DNA of 64,000 nucleotides from Thermoguttaceae bacterium (GTDB lineage: Bacteria > Planctomycetota > Planctomycetia > Pirellulales > Thermoguttaceae), in NCBI GenBank assembly GCA_017939795.1, contig JAGBAA010000141.1, positions 62,001-126,000 of the forward strand. The letters are read 5' to 3'. Shown here piece by piece: positions 55,329 to 64,000 of the stretch. The notes under the pieces were generated by a model. That model ran no database searches. It was not told the origin of the DNA and saw only the letters and a program-made list of their open reading frames with translations. Within the stretch, counting starts at the first letter, position 1. Each line of letters opens with the position of its first letter. Position numbers and translations under genes: made by a program.

Positions 55329-57512
55329 ATGAAATCGTTTCCTTTGAGTGTCGTCTTGCTGTTTCGTGTTTTCATGACGGCCGCAGTCCTGTTTTATGGG
55401 CTGACCGGAATTGGAATTTTGGGGCAGTGTACTGCGTGTGCTGATTCCGCTGCTTCTGCCGCAGTGGAGGAGCTGGAATTTGATGTCGTCATCTATGGTG
55501 GAACTTCCTCGGCAGTCGTGGCTGCGGTGCAGGCGAAGAAAATGGGGAAATCTGTCGTTCTGGTTAGTCCGGATCGGCATCTTGGCGGACTTTCTGCGGG
55601 AGGACTTGGGTTCACCGACTCCGGAAATACCGGGTCTATTGGCGGATTGGCGCGTGAATTTTATCGCCGGATCTATGCAGAGTACCAGAAGGGAGACGCC
55701 TGGAAATGGCAGAAGATCGAGGAGTATGCCAACGAAGGACAGGGAACGCGCGCAATGCTCCATGACGACCGGACGATGTGGATCTTTGAGCCGCATATTG
55801 CGGAAAATGTTTTTGATGCGTGGGTTGCCGAGATGGAGATCCCGCTCTACCGTGAAGAACGGCTGGATCGGGAAAATGGTGTCGAAAAAGAAGGGACGGC
55901 GATTCGAGCGATCTCGACGCTTTCGGGAAAACGTTTCGCGGGGCGTGTGTTCATCGACGCAACGTATGAAGGGGATCTTATGGCGTCGTCCGGTGTTTCG
56001 TATACACTGGGACGCGAGGCAAACTCGATTTACGGAGAGAAATGGAATGGAAATCAAGTCGGGATCCTGCATCACGGTCACTGGTTCAAGGCGAAGATCA
56101 GCCCGTATCGGATCCCGGATGACCCTGCGAGCGGTCTGTGCCGTTTCGTGGATGATTCCGCGCCGGGAACGCGGGGAGAAGGGGACTCCCGGATCCAGGC
56201 GTACTGCTACCGCCTCTGCATGACGGATCATCCGGAAAACCGGATCCCGTTCGCGAAGCCGGCAAATTATGATCCGGAGGATTACGAGCTTTTGCGCCGG
56301 GTGCTTGAATCCGGGTGGCGTGAACTTTTCCATAAATTTGACCGGATCCCGAACTGGAAGACCGACACGAACAATCACGGCCCTTTCAGTATGGATTTTA
56401 TCGGACAGAACTACGATTATCCGGAAGCATCCTACGAACGCCGTGAAGAGATCTGCCGTGCTCACCGCGACTACCAGATGGGCCTGCTTTACTTTCTGGC
56501 GAACGATCCGGGGGTTCCGGAAGATGTGCGTGAAAAGATGAGCTGCTGGGGACTTGCGAAGGATGAATTTCCAGAAACGAACGGCTGGCCGCACCAGATC
56601 TATGTGCGTGAGGCTCGCCGAATGGTGGGACTTTACGTCGTGACGGAGCATGACTGTTTCGGGAAACCGCCCGTGGAAGCACAGGGAATTCCTGCTGGTT
56701 CTATCGGCATGGGATCCTATACGCTGGATTCGCATAATGTGCGCCGATATGTGAAAGAAGATGGATTCGTGCAGAATGAAGGCGACATCGGCGTTCATCC
56801 GCGCGGACCGTACCATATTGACTACCATGCGATCACGCCGAAAGGGGAAGAGTGTTCCAATCTGCTCGTCCCGGTCTGTCTTTCCAGCTCGCATATCGCC
56901 TTTGGGTCGATCCGCATGGAGCCGGTCTTCATGATCCTTGGACAGAGTGCTGCGACGGCTGCGTGTATGGCACTTGACGCCCGGTGTGCGGTTCAGGAAC
57001 TTTCGTATGAGGCATTGGCGAAGCAGTTGAAAGCAGATGGACAGATCCTCGAATACTCACGTCCTGTTTCCCGAAATTCCGTCACGGGAATTCCGGAAAA
57101 GTCGGTCGAGGGGATCTATTGTTCTGAAGAAAATGCGAAATTGGAAGGAAATTGGGAACACGGCTGGACGATGGGACCGTTTGTTGGAGACGGCTACCTT
57201 CACGACGATGGGACCGGATGCGGTACGAAGACGGCGGTTTATTCACTGAGTATTCCGAGATCGGGACTTTATGAAGTGCGCCTCGTTTATGCACCTCACG
57301 ATAATCGTGCGGGAAATGTGCCTGTTGAGATCCATGCGGCAGACGGCGTGAAGACAGTTTCTGTGAATCAGAAAAAGTCGGCATCCGCTCCCTTTCAAAC
57401 GCTCGGCACTTTTCGATTTGAAGCGGGAGAAAATGCTGCGAAGATCGTCGTGTCGAATCGCGGAACCAATGGGCACGTTTTGCTCGATGGTGTTCAGCTG
57501 CTCGCAAAATAG
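55329..57512 (+). CDS. Exported FAD-dependent oxidoreductase with C-terminal beta-sandwich module
   Basis: The 727-residue product has a Sec signal (residues 1-35, ending CTACADS). The FAD_oxidored domain follows, with the dinucleotide motif YGGTSSAVVAAVQAKKMGKSVVLV, HLGGLSAGGLGFTDSG and DATYEGDLM. The last ~130 residues (from about 605) look like a golvesin/xanthan-lyase C-terminal type beta-sandwich, with SGLYEVRLVYAPHDNR and GHVLLDGVQL. Such proteins are widespread in planctomycetes and are thought to act on sugars or polyols, but no activity is established. CGGAG precedes ATG 55329; the upstream TTG at 55293 is rejected. Confidence 0.85.
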   Translation: MKSFPLSVVLLFRVFMTAAVLFYGLTGIGILGQCTACADSAASAAVEELEFDVVIYGGTSSAVVAAVQAKKMGKSVVLVSPDRHLGGLSAGGLGFTDSGNTGSIGGLAREFYRRIYAEYQKGDAWKWQKIEEYANEGQGTRAMLHDDRTMWIFEPHIAENVFDAWVAEMEIPLYREERLDRENGVEKEGTAIRAISTLSGKRFAGRVFIDATYEGDLMASSGVSYTLGREANSIYGEKWNGNQVGILHHGHWFKAKISPYRIPDDPASGLCRFVDDSAPGTRGEGDSRIQAYCYRLCMTDHPENRIPFAKPANYDPEDYELLRRVLESGWRELFHKFDRIPNWKTDTNNHGPFSMDFIGQNYDYPEASYERREEICRAHRDYQMGLLYFLANDPGVPEDVREKMSCWGLAKDEFPETNGWPHQIYVREARRMVGLYVVTEHDCFGKPPVEAQGIPAGSIGMGSYTLDSHNVRRYVKEDGFVQNEGDIGVHPRGPYHIDYHAITPKGEECSNLLVPVCLSSSHIAFGSIRMEPVFMILGQSAATAACMALDARCAVQELSYEALAKQLKADGQILEYSRPVSRNSVTGIPEKSVEGIYCSEENAKLEGNWEHGWTMGPFVGDGYLHDDGTGCGTKTAVYSLSIPRSGLYEVRLVYAPHDNRAGNVPVEIHAADGVKTVSVNQKKSASAPFQTLGTFRFEAGENAAKIVVSNRGTNGHVLLDGVQLLAK

Positions 57513-57540
57513 ACGGCAGTCTGTCTGCAGGTGAATGAGA

Positions 57541-57582
57541 CATAAAAAAGTCTTTCCAATTCATTGAATCGGAAAGACTTTT
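57541..57582 (-). terminator. Bidirectional intrinsic terminator between the FAD gene and frr
   Basis: AAAGTCTTTCC (57547-57557) and GGAAAGACTTT (57571-57581) pair, with an ATTC/GAAT inner stem. Minus-strand RNA ends in six T and then ATG; plus-strand RNA ends in CTTTTC. It separates convergent genes. Confidence 0.85.
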
Positions 57583-57607
57583 CAATTCAAATTTTGAAAA
57601 GGGAAGA

Positions 57608-58165
57608 TCAGGATTCCAGAACGTCCTTTTCGCGAGCTTCCGCCATCGTTTCGATCTCTTTCGTGAATTTTTTGATCAGCGTTTCGATCTCTTCCTTGGC
57701 ACTGTCGCGGTCATCTTCCGAGTACAGTTTTTCTTTTTCGCCTTTATCGCACGCTTTGATGCCGTCGCGGCGAATGTTGCGGAGAGAGACCTTCGCTTCT
57801 TCTTCCAGTTCGCCAATACGGGAGACCAGCTTGCGGCGGGTTTCCTGAGAGAGCGGCGGAATGTTGAGGCGGATCACTTTTCCATCGTCCTGCGGAGCAA
57901 ATCCCAGGTCGCTGTTGATGATCGCCTTGGCGATGTCTTTGAGTGTAGACGGATCATAGGGACGAATCACGATCTGGGTCGGTTCCGGACAACCGACGGA
58001 AGCCAGCTGTTTCAGCGGGCACTGCGAACCGTAAGCGTCCACTTTCAGGGAATCGACCAGCCCAGGATTGGCACGCCCGGTGCGGATTCCTGCGAGGTTG
58101 GATTTCAGACGGGCGACCGCCTTTTCCATGCGTTCTTCAACGTCCAAAAGAATATCGTCAGTCAT
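57608..58165 (-). CDS. frr: Ribosome recycling factor
   Basis: The 185-residue protein splits post-termination ribosomes with EF-G. Family features include LKSNLAGIRTGRANPGL, the long helices flanking a small beta domain (YGSQCPLKQLASV) and the end block RRKLVSRIGELEEEAKVSLRNIRRDG. Length is standard. GGAGAAAAAA precedes the ATG. It follows pyrH by 27 bases, the usual bacterial order. Confidence 0.97.
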   Translation of the reverse strand: MTDDILLDVEERMEKAVARLKSNLAGIRTGRANPGLVDSLKVDAYGSQCPLKQLASVGCPEPTQIVIRPYDPSTLKDIAKAIINSDLGFAPQDDGKVIRLNIPPLSQETRRKLVSRIGELEEEAKVSLRNIRRDGIKACDKGEKEKLYSEDDRDSAKEEIETLIKKFTKEIETMAEAREKDVLES

Positions 58166-58192
58166 TTTTTTCTCCGTAACCTGAATTTTTTC

Positions 58193-58927
58193 CTAAAAAT
58201 TGGAGATCAGCGTCCCAATATTTTCACCGCGGACTGCTTTTTCAATGTTGCCTTCCACGCGATAATTGAACACTCGAATCGGCAGATCGTAGCCCATGCA
58301 TTTCGTCACGGCACCCTGGTCCATGATCTTGAGATGCTTGGCCAGCACTTCATCGTACGTCAGCTGCGGATAGAAAAGCGCCTCGGGATCCGTGACCGGA
58401 TCGCTGGAGTATACGCCATCCACCTTGGTCGCTTTCAGCAGAATGTCTGCTTCCAGTTCCAAGGCACGCTGTGCCGCTCCCGTGTCCGTCGTGACGAACG
58501 GACTGCCGATTCCCGCGGCGAGGATGATGACGCGGCCTTTTTCGAGATGATGCAGAGCACGGCGGCGAATGTAGGGTTCCGCAACACCGTCCATCCGGAT
58601 CGCCGTCATGACACGAGTCGCACAACCTACGGATTCAAGCGCGTCCTGCATGGCAAGCGCATTCATCACAGTCGCGAGCATACCCATATAGTGAGCTGTC
58701 GCTTCGTGAATATGCGCTCCCTGCGTCATGAACTGCGCACCGCGCAAAATGTTTCCGCCGCCCAGAACCAATGCGATCTGAGTTCCGCACAGCGATGCTG
58801 CCTGGACCTGTTTCGCGATCGAGACGACGGATTCCATCGAAATACCACGCCCGCCCGGAGGCGCGATAGCTTCGCCGGAAATCTTCAAAATGAGACGTTT
58901 GAATGCGGGAGTGGTTTCGTTTGCCAT
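58193..58927 (-). CDS. pyrH: UMP kinase
   Basis: The 244-residue amino-acid-kinase-fold enzyme phosphorylates UMP to UDP. Characteristic parts are [44 protein letters not shown] and [19 protein letters not shown] precedes the ATG. It sits between tsf and frr, 29 and 27 bases away, so the three are cotranscribed. Confidence 0.97.
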   Translation of the reverse strand: MANETTPAFKRLILKISGEAIAPPGGRGISMESVVSIAKQVQAASLCGTQIALVLGGGNILRGAQFMTQGAHIHEATAHYMGMLATVMNALAMQDALESVGCATRVMTAIRMDGVAEPYIRRRALHHLEKGRVIILAAGIGSPFVTTDTGAAQRALELEADILLKATKVDGVYSSDPVTDPEALFYPQLTYDEVLAKHLKIMDQGAVTKCMGYDLPIRVFNYRVEGNIEKAVRGENIGTLISNF

Positions 58928-58956
58928 TTTTTTACCCTTTGATCAAGGTTTTGAAA

Positions 58957-59787
58957 CTATTTGCCAAGCATCCAGTGGACGAACTTGGTGATTTTCAGAC
59001 CGTTCTTGCTGGCGAACTGCTCGACCGTGACGGACGGATCCTTCACGAACGGCTGGCTCAGCAGGCATTTGCCGGCGAGGAATTTGCCCATGGAACCGTT
59101 GATGATCTTTTCTTTGATCTCATCCGGTTTGTTCGCGTTTTTCGGATCGGCATTCATCAGCTCAAGCTGGATACGGCGTTCGTTTTCGATGACACTCTGG
59201 TCGAGGTCTTCTGCACGGAGTCCCTGCGGTTTCATTGCTGCGATGTGCATGCAGATGTCGCGGCCAAGTTCTTCGTCGCCTTCTTCCAGAAGGAGAAGCA
59301 CGGCAGATTTGTGGTCGTGGTGCAGGTAGCTGGAGCAGAGTCCGTCAACTTTCATGTAGCGCTTCACGCGGAAGACTTCACGAATACGATTGAACAGTTC
59401 GTCAAGCTGTCCCTGAAGCGTCGTGCCGGCACTCGGGGAAGTCTGAGCCATCAGGTCTTCGACCGTCGCGAATTCCGGATTCGCAGCGACGACTTCGGCA
59501 ATGTCGTTGGCCAGCTGGATGAAGCCTTCGTTCGTCGTGACCGGGGCACTTTCGCACAGAAGTTCCACGATACCGAGGGAACCATCTTTGCGGACCATCG
59601 CGATGATCCCTTCTTCCGTCGTGCGTTCCTGAAGTTTTTCAGCCATCTTGGCAAGACCCTTCTTGCGAAGGATCTCGATCGCGAGATCTTCATTGCCGTC
59701 CGCTTCGGTCAGCGCTTTTTTGCAGTCCATCATGCCGAGACCCGTCTTGTTGCGGAGTGCCATAACCTGTGCCGCTGTGATTGCCAT
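58957..59787 (-). CDS. tsf: Elongation factor Ts
   Basis: The 276-residue nucleotide-exchange factor for EF-Tu has the N-terminal UBA-like helix bundle and signature (LRNKTGLGMMDCKKALTEADGN), then dimerisation/core domains, ending LITKFVHWMLGK. AAAAGGAG precedes the ATG. Between it and rpsB is an intrinsic terminator, and a further AT-rich stem is seen near 59832-59860, so expression relative to rpsB may be reduced. Confidence 0.97.
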   Translation of the reverse strand: MAITAAQVMALRNKTGLGMMDCKKALTEADGNEDLAIEILRKKGLAKMAEKLQERTTEEGIIAMVRKDGSLGIVELLCESAPVTTNEGFIQLANDIAEVVAANPEFATVEDLMAQTSPSAGTTLQGQLDELFNRIREVFRVKRYMKVDGLCSSYLHHDHKSAVLLLLEEGDEELGRDICMHIAAMKPQGLRAEDLDQSVIENERRIQLELMNADPKNANKPDEIKEKIINGSMGKFLAGKCLLSQPFVKDPSVTVEQFASKNGLKITKFVHWMLGK

Positions 59788-59887
59788 AATTTTCTCCTTT
59801 TATGTGAAATTCTGCGTTTTTTGTGATTTTAAGCATCTGCCCGCTTTTTCATAAAAAGAAAAAACGGGACAGACTGTGCGAGATCAT

Positions 59888-59926
59888 TCAAAAAAATCAT
59901 CCGCGAAACATCAGCCCCGCGGATGA
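59888..59926 (-). terminator. Intrinsic terminator/attenuator between rpsB and tsf
   Basis: On the minus strand TCATCCGCG (59926-59918) pairs with CGCGGATGA (59905-59897), followed by seven T. It lies within the rpsB-tsf gap, so partial readthrough is expected. Confidence 0.85.
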
Positions 59927-59942
59927 CATTCCGATTTAAGAA

Positions 59943-60647
59943 TTACTCTTCGGTTTTGTCCGAGGCGGCATTGTTGGCAGCCTGGATGGATTCGGACAGG
60001 TAACCGATGATCAGATCGATGGAACGAATGCTGTCGTCGTTGCCCGGGATCGGAAGGTCGATGAGGTCCGGGTCGCAGTTCGTGTCGATCAGGGCAATCG
60101 TCGTGACGTTCATTTTGCGAGCTTCAGCGACGGCGTTCTTTTCTTTTTTCGGGTCAACGATGACCAGAACTTCCGGAATACGGTTGAGAGTACGCAGACC
60201 GTTGAGGTTGCGGTACATCTTGCGATATTCGCGGTTGAGGCTGGACTGCATTTTCTTGGAGTACTGGGTGAACTCTTCGCTGGCGCGCAGGGTTTCGAGT
60301 TCGGTCAGACGGTCCAGACGTTTCGTGACCGTACGGAAGTTGGTGAGGGTACCGCCGAGCCAGCGTTCACTGACGAACGGCATACCGCAGGCGGTCGCCT
60401 GACGTTCGATGATTTCAGAAGCCTGACGTTTGGTTCCGACGAAGAGGACCAGGCTGTTGGCGGCAACGACCTGCTGGAGGTACTTGCGCGCACGGAACAG
60501 ACCGCGGAGGGTCTCGCGAACGTTGATGATGTGGATCTGATTGTGCTTGCCGTAAATGTACGGACGCATCTTCGGATTCCAGCGGCTTGCACGGTGACCA
60601 TAGTGAACACCAGCATCGATCAGGTCTTTGACCAGAAGTGACGACAT
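59943..60647 (-). CDS. rpsB: 30S ribosomal protein S2
   Basis: The 234-residue protein binds the small-subunit head. It starts with [22 protein letters not shown] and contains [22 protein letters not shown] and [25 protein letters not shown], all family hallmarks. GGGAG precedes the ATG. A strong promoter lies at 60792-60819. Confidence 0.97.
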   Translation of the reverse strand: MSSLLVKDLIDAGVHYGHRASRWNPKMRPYIYGKHNQIHIINVRETLRGLFRARKYLQQVVAANSLVLFVGTKRQASEIIERQATACGMPFVSERWLGGTLTNFRTVTKRLDRLTELETLRASEEFTQYSKKMQSSLNREYRKMYRNLNGLRTLNRIPEVLVIVDPKKEKNAVAEARKMNVTTIALIDTNCDPDLIDLPIPGNDDSIRSIDLIIGYLSESIQAANNAASDKTEE

Positions 60648-60791
60648 TTTGAATCTCCCTCTAATTTAGAGTCACATCAGACAGACAGCGCGGTATCTTG
60701 AATGGATCGCGTCTGCCCATAGTGTCCGACGTTCGGTTAATCGGCTGCGAAAATACTGTCCAATGGAAGCCGTAATCCAATGGACTTTCCA
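60648..60791 (-). promoter_or_regulatory. rpsB leader
   Basis: The ~140-base leader between the promoter and rpsB contains several short complementary stretches. S2 autoregulation through such leaders is known in other bacteria. I could not define a structure by eye, so this is only a candidate. Confidence 0.3.
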
Positions 60792-60819
60792 ATTATACCA
60801 GATTTCCGTTTTTCGTCAA
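60792..60819 (-). promoter_or_regulatory. Strong sigma-70 promoter for rpsB-tsf-pyrH-frr
   Basis: On the minus strand TTGACG (60819-60814) and TATAAT (60797-60792) are 16 bp apart. No terminator for the adenosyltransferase gene was recognised between here and 60985; only an imperfect palindrome GGCGGAAAATTTTCTGCC was seen near 60937. Confidence 0.8.
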
Positions 60820-60984
60820 GTGCGTCCCTCCGCTTTTTTCCCATTTTTGGAGATTTTTTCAAATTTCAGGACGTTCTGGAAAAGGATCGGGAGGAAAAAA
60901 CGGCGTCAGAAACGGAGTCGGTCTGTGTATTTGGCGGAAAATTTTCTGCCGGATCCTTTTATTTTTTCAGCTTCCAATGCCGTT

Positions 60985-61566
60985 TTATTCATTTTCCGAT
61001 CCAATGTTCCTTTTCGCAGACACATTTTCATCCGGCACATTTTCGGAAAACGTACGTCCCAGGGTGAACAGAAAGTCGGAGAATCGGTTCAGCCAGCGGA
61101 GTATTTCGGGAGAAACACCGGACGGATCTGTATCTTTTTCAGCCTCAGCCAGACGCCAGGTACTTCTTTCAGCCCGGCGGCATACGGCACGCGCAAGCTG
61201 AGAAAATGCTGCGGTCTGCGGACCCTGGAAAATCAGGAACTCTTTGATTGGAGGAAGCCGGGATTCCAGAGCGTCGATCCGGGTCTCAAGGTATTCGACA
61301 TCTTCCACTTTCAGGCGGTCGAGCCACTCTGTTTTTTCAGGTGCCGGGCAGGAAAGTTCTGCAGAGATCCGGAAAAGGAGCTTCTGGAATGTTTCGAGCA
61401 GACTGTCCAGCTTTTCGCCGATCTTCTGGGATCGCAGGATCCCGAGCCATGCGTTCAGTTCGTCAAGGTCTCCGAGCGCTTCGATACGAAGGTCTGTCTT
61501 GGAGATCCGTCCCCAGGGAAAGAGGTCCGTTTTGCCGTCGTCGCCGCTGCGTGAATAGATACTCAT
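60985..61566 (-). CDS. PduO-type cob(I)alamin adenosyltransferase
   Basis: The 193-residue product converts cob(I)alamin and ATP to adenosylcobalamin. Family blocks are MSIYSRSGDDGKTDLF near the start, LRIEALGDLDELNAWLG, and RAVCRRAERS in the active-site helix. Length is typical. Its ATG overlaps the stop of the transglutaminase gene by four bases (ATGA), so translation is coupled. No B12-dependent enzyme gene is nearby. It may supply the coenzyme to a mutase or diol dehydratase elsewhere. Confidence 0.92.
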   Translation of the reverse strand: MSIYSRSGDDGKTDLFPWGRISKTDLRIEALGDLDELNAWLGILRSQKIGEKLDSLLETFQKLLFRISAELSCPAPEKTEWLDRLKVEDVEYLETRIDALESRLPPIKEFLIFQGPQTAAFSQLARAVCRRAERSTWRLAEAEKDTDPSGVSPEILRWLNRFSDFLFTLGRTFSENVPDENVSAKRNIGSENE

Positions 61567-63494
61567 CGTACAGCCTCCGCAGTGATCCTGAGTTTTCCAA
61601 TGAGCTGAGCAGCCGGAAGCAGAGTCCGAGGCAGCTCAGCACTTGAGAAACTGCCGGAGTTGATCCGGAGATGGGCCGCATCTGCGTAATTTCGGCCGAT
61701 AGTTGCGTCCAAAGGGACCCAATAGCCGTCTGCATAGATCTCATTCCAGACATGGATCTCATTCCAGACATGCCAGGCCATTTTTCCGGAACGCGGTTCG
61801 AAAATCAGTCCCTGTGCGATTCGGGCCGGAATATTTCGCGAGCGGGCCAGTGCAGCCAAAAGGACCGCGTGTTCGGTGCAGTCCCCCGAGGGATCCTGCA
61901 CGACTTCCAATGCCGTAACGAAACCACGGGCGTAGTTTTTGTTCTGAATGAATTCCCAGACGAATTTTTCAAGGGCGAAACCGATTTTGCGCGGGTCCGT
62001 CTCTTCCGGAAGGACGGAATGTGCCAGCGCACGGATCTCTGGAGCCGAACTCTGGATCAGTGTATTGGCGGACCGATCCTCTTCCGTCGGTTTTGTATCG
62101 GCTTTGGAAAGGGACTGTGGTGCGGAATCGGTCTGTGCCGGATCGGCAGTGTGCTGAAGCTCGGAAAAGAGTTCTGCGGCCGCAAATCGTTCTGCGTCGG
62201 ACCGTCGGACCGTGATCCGGAGTGTAAACGGGTCGAGGACCTCGACTTTCTGGAAAGCGGAGGTTTCGAAAAGTCCGGAGATCGCGGGAGGATCTTTGGA
62301 CTCAGGCGTTCGTGAAGTTACGAGATAGACGATCTCTCGGGCCTTGGCGGCTTTGAGAGCAAAAGCAGACGCCGTCTCGTCCGCCAGTTCTTTCGCAAAT
62401 TCAAGCGGAATATTCAGGTTTTCTGCAAGGTCCGGGGATTTGTTTCCGGCATGGAGAAGCGGAGTATTTGGGGACGCGGACGATCCTGGACTTTCGTTTG
62501 GCCGGCTGTCCGGTTTTTCGGATACGTTCGCCTGAAGAGTCTGCGTCGGAAGCGGCGGGTATTTCCCGCTTTTTCGGTACTCGGCCAGCGCACTGGCTGA
62601 GACCCTCCAGGCAGAGAGTTCCATCAGAGGCGACCAGCGTTTCCAAAGGAGTCCCTTGCCGTCGCACCACAGCGTCTCTTTCTGGAACTGTGTTTCCGAG
62701 AGCGTGCCGTCGGTTTCGAAGAGTTTGGATTCCAGCTCCACGCGATAGAATGGAAAAAGCTGACCATCGGGAAGCGGAAGGTCTTCCAGAACAGCACAGC
62801 GGAGCTTCACGTATTCCCAGCGGAGCATCGTGGGATTCAGACGCACGATCTCCCGCGTTTCTCCCAGCCGGATCGGAGTTTGCAGAAGGGATATTTCGAC
62901 GCCGAAACTGCCGAACAGTTCCGTTTTTGTTCCATGCGGAAACGCCAGTTTCTGCGTTTGCGTCATCCCTTGACTGGAAACGGTGACGGAGAGAACGGGC
63001 ATTGGGGAGACTGAATGGGGAGGAAGTGTCCCCTCATATTGGATGGGAGCTCCCCCCATCGAGACCGATGTGCGAAAACTCGCCAGACGTCCTGACGGCG
63101 TCAGCGATTCTTCATGCGTGACTGACGCAGAGACCGAATTCCCGTAGCGGTTCAGAGTCAGTCTGGACGTATCGCGGATCTGGAGACCGGAAGCATTTTG
63201 CGTCGTCGTTCGAGTCTCGGTACCGACGTGCATTTTGTCCGCATAGCATAGAAAATTGGCATTTTCCAGGATCTGAAACGGCTCGGCTTCCGATGGTGCT
63301 GCCGCTGCGGTATACGGAATTTCGGTGTGCGAAGACGTTTCTGTACCTGGGGACGTTTGGGTGCTCAGAGAGGTTTCAGTATGTGCTGGAGCGTTCATGG
63401 TCTTCTCGCGTGCACTTTCCTGACGGGTACATCCGCAATGGATCAGGCAAAGTGAAACGGAAAGGGACAGTAAAACGAAATGGCGGATCTTCAT
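61563..63494 (-). CDS. Transglutaminase-like lipoprotein
   Basis: The 643-residue product begins with a lipoprotein-type signal (LSLSVSLCLIHCGC, lipid-attachment Cys at about 20-22) and a Thr/Ser-rich linker. A long beta-rich region follows. The C-terminal transglutaminase-like fold (about 500-630) has the catalytic Cys in SGDCTEHAVLLAALAR (near 536), and His and Asp in HVWNEIYADGYWVPLDAT. Immediately before that His block the six residues HVWNEI are duplicated (see repeat at 61737-61772), giving two candidate His. Proteins of this type are thought to be periplasmic proteases or cross-linkers. The start at 63494 follows a weak GAGA. Confidence 0.82.
   Translation of the reverse strand: MKIRHFVLLSLSVSLCLIHCGCTRQESAREKTMNAPAHTETSLSTQTSPGTETSSHTEIPYTAAAAPSEAEPFQILENANFLCYADKMHVGTETRTTTQNASGLQIRDTSRLTLNRYGNSVSASVTHEESLTPSGRLASFRTSVSMGGAPIQYEGTLPPHSVSPMPVLSVTVSSQGMTQTQKLAFPHGTKTELFGSFGVEISLLQTPIRLGETREIVRLNPTMLRWEYVKLRCAVLEDLPLPDGQLFPFYRVELESKLFETDGTLSETQFQKETLWCDGKGLLWKRWSPLMELSAWRVSASALAEYRKSGKYPPLPTQTLQANVSEKPDSRPNESPGSSASPNTPLLHAGNKSPDLAENLNIPLEFAKELADETASAFALKAAKAREIVYLVTSRTPESKDPPAISGLFETSAFQKVEVLDPFTLRITVRRSDAERFAAAELFSELQHTADPAQTDSAPQSLSKADTKPTEEDRSANTLIQSSAPEIRALAHSVLPEETDPRKIGFALEKFVWEFIQNKNYARGFVTALEVVQDPSGDCTEHAVLLAALARSRNIPARIAQGLIFEPRSGKMAWHVWNEIHVWNEIYADGYWVPLDATIGRNYADAAHLRINSGSFSSAELPRTLLPAAQLIGKLRITAEAVR
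61737..61772. repeat. 18-bp in-frame tandem duplication at the transglutaminase active site
   Basis: gatctcattccagacatg occurs at 61737-61754 and again at 61755-61772 without a single difference. It duplicates the six residues HVWNEI around the catalytic His. Confidence 0.95.
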
Positions 63495-63598
63495 GCTCGA
63501 ATCTCTAAAAAAGGAAACGGTTTTTCTCCATCATACTAAAAATCTACGAAAAGAAAAGCCCCCGGGGAGCAGATTTCAGGATTTTTTTGCTTTGACGG

Positions 63599-63626
63599 TT
63601 GATTTTTTGCCGATTTGGAGTAAAAT
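63599..63626 (+). promoter_or_regulatory. Candidate promoter for the P-loop gene
   Basis: TTGATT (63599-63604) and TAAAAT (63621-63626) are 16 bp apart. Confidence 0.5.
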
Positions 63627-63746
63627 GATGAAACAGAGAAAACATTTTTGAGTTTCCGATCATCTGAAATCGATGGGACGGGAAACGAAATGCCCAAACA
63701 GACTGGGAGACTGCGGTATTCAGGGAGATCTAAAATCGGGGACAGC

Positions 63747-64000
63747 ATGAAGAGAATGAATCTGCTTTTCATCGGCGGACGGCAAAGCGGGAAAACGACG
63801 CTCGCGGCACGGGCTTTCAATGAGGCGTTTTCCAATGTGCCGGATTGGATGAATTTGAAATTTTCCCTGAACAGCGAGACTGTACCGGGGGCTCTCGCTG
63901 GTAATTTTCAGGCTCTGGAAGACCGTGTGCCTCCGGGACCGATGCATGGGCCGGATTTCAGTACCGTGTGTCTTCAGGCGCGGAAAAAACGGGTCTTCTG
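63747..64000 (+). CDS. P-loop NTPase, partial at the right edge
   Basis: An open frame runs from ATG 63747 to the window end without a stop (about 84 codons seen). It opens MKRMNLLFIGGRQSGKTTL, where GGRQSGKT is a Walker A motif. The first strand and P-loop resemble small GTPase-like or TRAFAC NTPases; nothing further can be named. CGGGGAC precedes this ATG; an in-frame ATG at 63690 would add 19 residues and is an alternative. Confidence 0.65.
   Translation, partial: MKRMNLLFIGGRQSGKTTLAARAFNEAFSNVPDWMNLKFSLNSETVPGALAGNFQALEDRVPPGPMHGPDFSTVCLQARKKRVF

Overview
The window reads as a chromosomal segment of a Planctomycetota bacterium, most like the carbohydrate-degrading Pirellulales/Thermoguttaceae type. 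This is inferred from gene content: exported Gfo/Idh/MocA oxidoreductases with twin-arginine signals, two DUF1080 (3-keto-glycoside hydrolase type) domains, a TAT-exported heparinase II/III-like lyase and metallophosphoesterase, a giant alpha-2-macroglobulin, an FHA-GAF-sigma54 activator and an ExeA-like ATPase with a very long tail. No marker gene is present that fixes the genus. No phage, IS element, CRISPR array, tRNA or rRNA gene was seen; this is ordinary, densely coded chromosome with a few unusual leaders.

Layout. 1-2 kb: a TMEM43-like membrane protein with minisatellite-coded repeats (-). 2.2-6.8 kb: an esterase/DUF1080 fusion and the FHA-GAF-sigma54 regulator (+). 6.8-14.1 kb: a methyltransferase (-), a polytopic membrane protein, glycerate kinase, undecaprenyl diphosphate synthase and a DinG-like helicase (+). 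14.2-25.9 kb (-): heparinase-like lyase, alpha-2-macroglobulin, TAT Gfo/Idh, a 31-codon small ORF and nrdR. 26.2-31.1 kb (+): a tandem bPH2-domain membrane protein with a second minisatellite, an SDR, a DEDDh exonuclease and EpmA. 31.2-39.1 kb (-): a parvulin-like prolyl isomerase, mfd, a secreted DUF1080 protein and a cytosolic Gfo/Idh. 39.4-41.6 kb (+): comF-hemC. 41.7-45.7 kb (-): a small CPxC ORF, hisC, hisB, a HAD phosphatase and an unknown protein. 45.8-57.5 kb (+): an FAD/Fe-S D-2-hydroxyacid dehydrogenase, the ExeA-like ATPase, metY, a metallophosphoesterase and an FAD oxidoreductase. 57.6-63.5 kb (-): rpsB-tsf-pyrH-frr (the conserved translation/UMP kinase block) and a transglutaminase-like lipoprotein coupled to a PduO-type cobalamin adenosyltransferase. 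A P-loop protein (+) runs off the right edge.

Functionally the accessory genes point to extracellular glycan uptake and breakdown: the lyase, the esterase-DUF1080 fusion, the Gfo/Idh-DUF1080 pair, and the exported FAD oxidoreductase with a C-terminal beta-sandwich-like module. The rest is housekeeping: translation, histidine, haem and methionine synthesis, DNA repair and cell wall lipid carrier.

The most notable unexplained structures are regulatory. The first is a perfect-consensus promoter (TTGACA-17-TATAAT, minus strand, 25161-25189) that runs straight into two mutually exclusive hairpins, one an intrinsic terminator, before the TAT Gfo/Idh gene. The second is a potential H-type pseudoknot with an A-rich third loop in the leader of metY. 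Two small ORFs missed by length cut-offs, one beside nrdR and one abutting hisC, also deserve checking. Many intrinsic terminators here end in U6-8 followed directly by AUG.
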